Shown one piece after another: positions 53,437 to 53,450 of a stretch of 53,450 nt of DNA. Source of the DNA: SAR92 clade bacterium (lineage in GTDB: Bacteria; Pseudomonadota; Gammaproteobacteria; Pseudomonadales; Porticoccaceae); the NCBI GenBank assembly GCA_018607525.1, contig JABBBH010000063.1, positions 1 to 53,450 of the forward strand, given 5' to 3'. The first letter of the stretch is position 1; each line of letters begins with the position of its first letter. A program made the translations under genes and the position numbers. The notes under the pieces were generated by a model. It worked only from the letters and a program-made list of their open reading frames with translations. It had not been told where the DNA came from and did not search any database.

Positions 53437-53450
53437 TAAAATTAACGCAG

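Noticed and set aside
53225-53450. Possible integron attC site or tRNA in the rpoD downstream region
   Set aside because: No convincing paired attC core sites (RYYYAAC/GTTRRRY) flanking a cassette, and no tRNA cloverleaf or CCA-end pattern.

Overview
The window is a gene-dense housekeeping segment of a gammaproteobacterial chromosome. Gene content and order suggest a marine Cellvibrionales/SAR92-like lineage; that placement is inference only. In order it carries: valS, rep, an S41 protease lipoprotein, ihfB-rpsA-cmk-tyrA/aroA fusion-pheA-gyrA, a degenerate MtaD-like amidohydrolase, ubiG, a mupP/gph-like phosphatase, a yciK-like SDR, rluB-scpB-scpA, yciO, a hybrid histidine kinase, a VC0807-like membrane protein, yciI, an SH3/TIGR04211-like protein, a cyclophilin, pdxJ, a TrmH-family methyltransferase, an MFS transporter, ligA-zipA-smc, a complete ccmABCDEFGHI cluster, cca, folM, folK, folB, tsaD, and rpsU-yqeY-dnaG-rpoD. 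I saw no CRISPR array, rRNA, tRNA, transposase, phage gene or recognisable defence island. The observations most worth following are: (1) an MtaD/TRZ-ATZ amidohydrolase homologue beside ubiG that has lost essentially every recognisable metal-ligand and catalytic motif while keeping a full-length ORF, with mtnA absent from its usual place; (2) a sensorless hybrid histidine kinase whose H-box His is Lys, with an apparent pseudo-receiver before an intact receiver; (3) a ~100-nt non-coding imperfect palindrome downstream of rpoD, flanked by a 14-bp direct repeat, that looks like an interspersed repeat or structured element. All calls come from reading the sequence; no database search was run.
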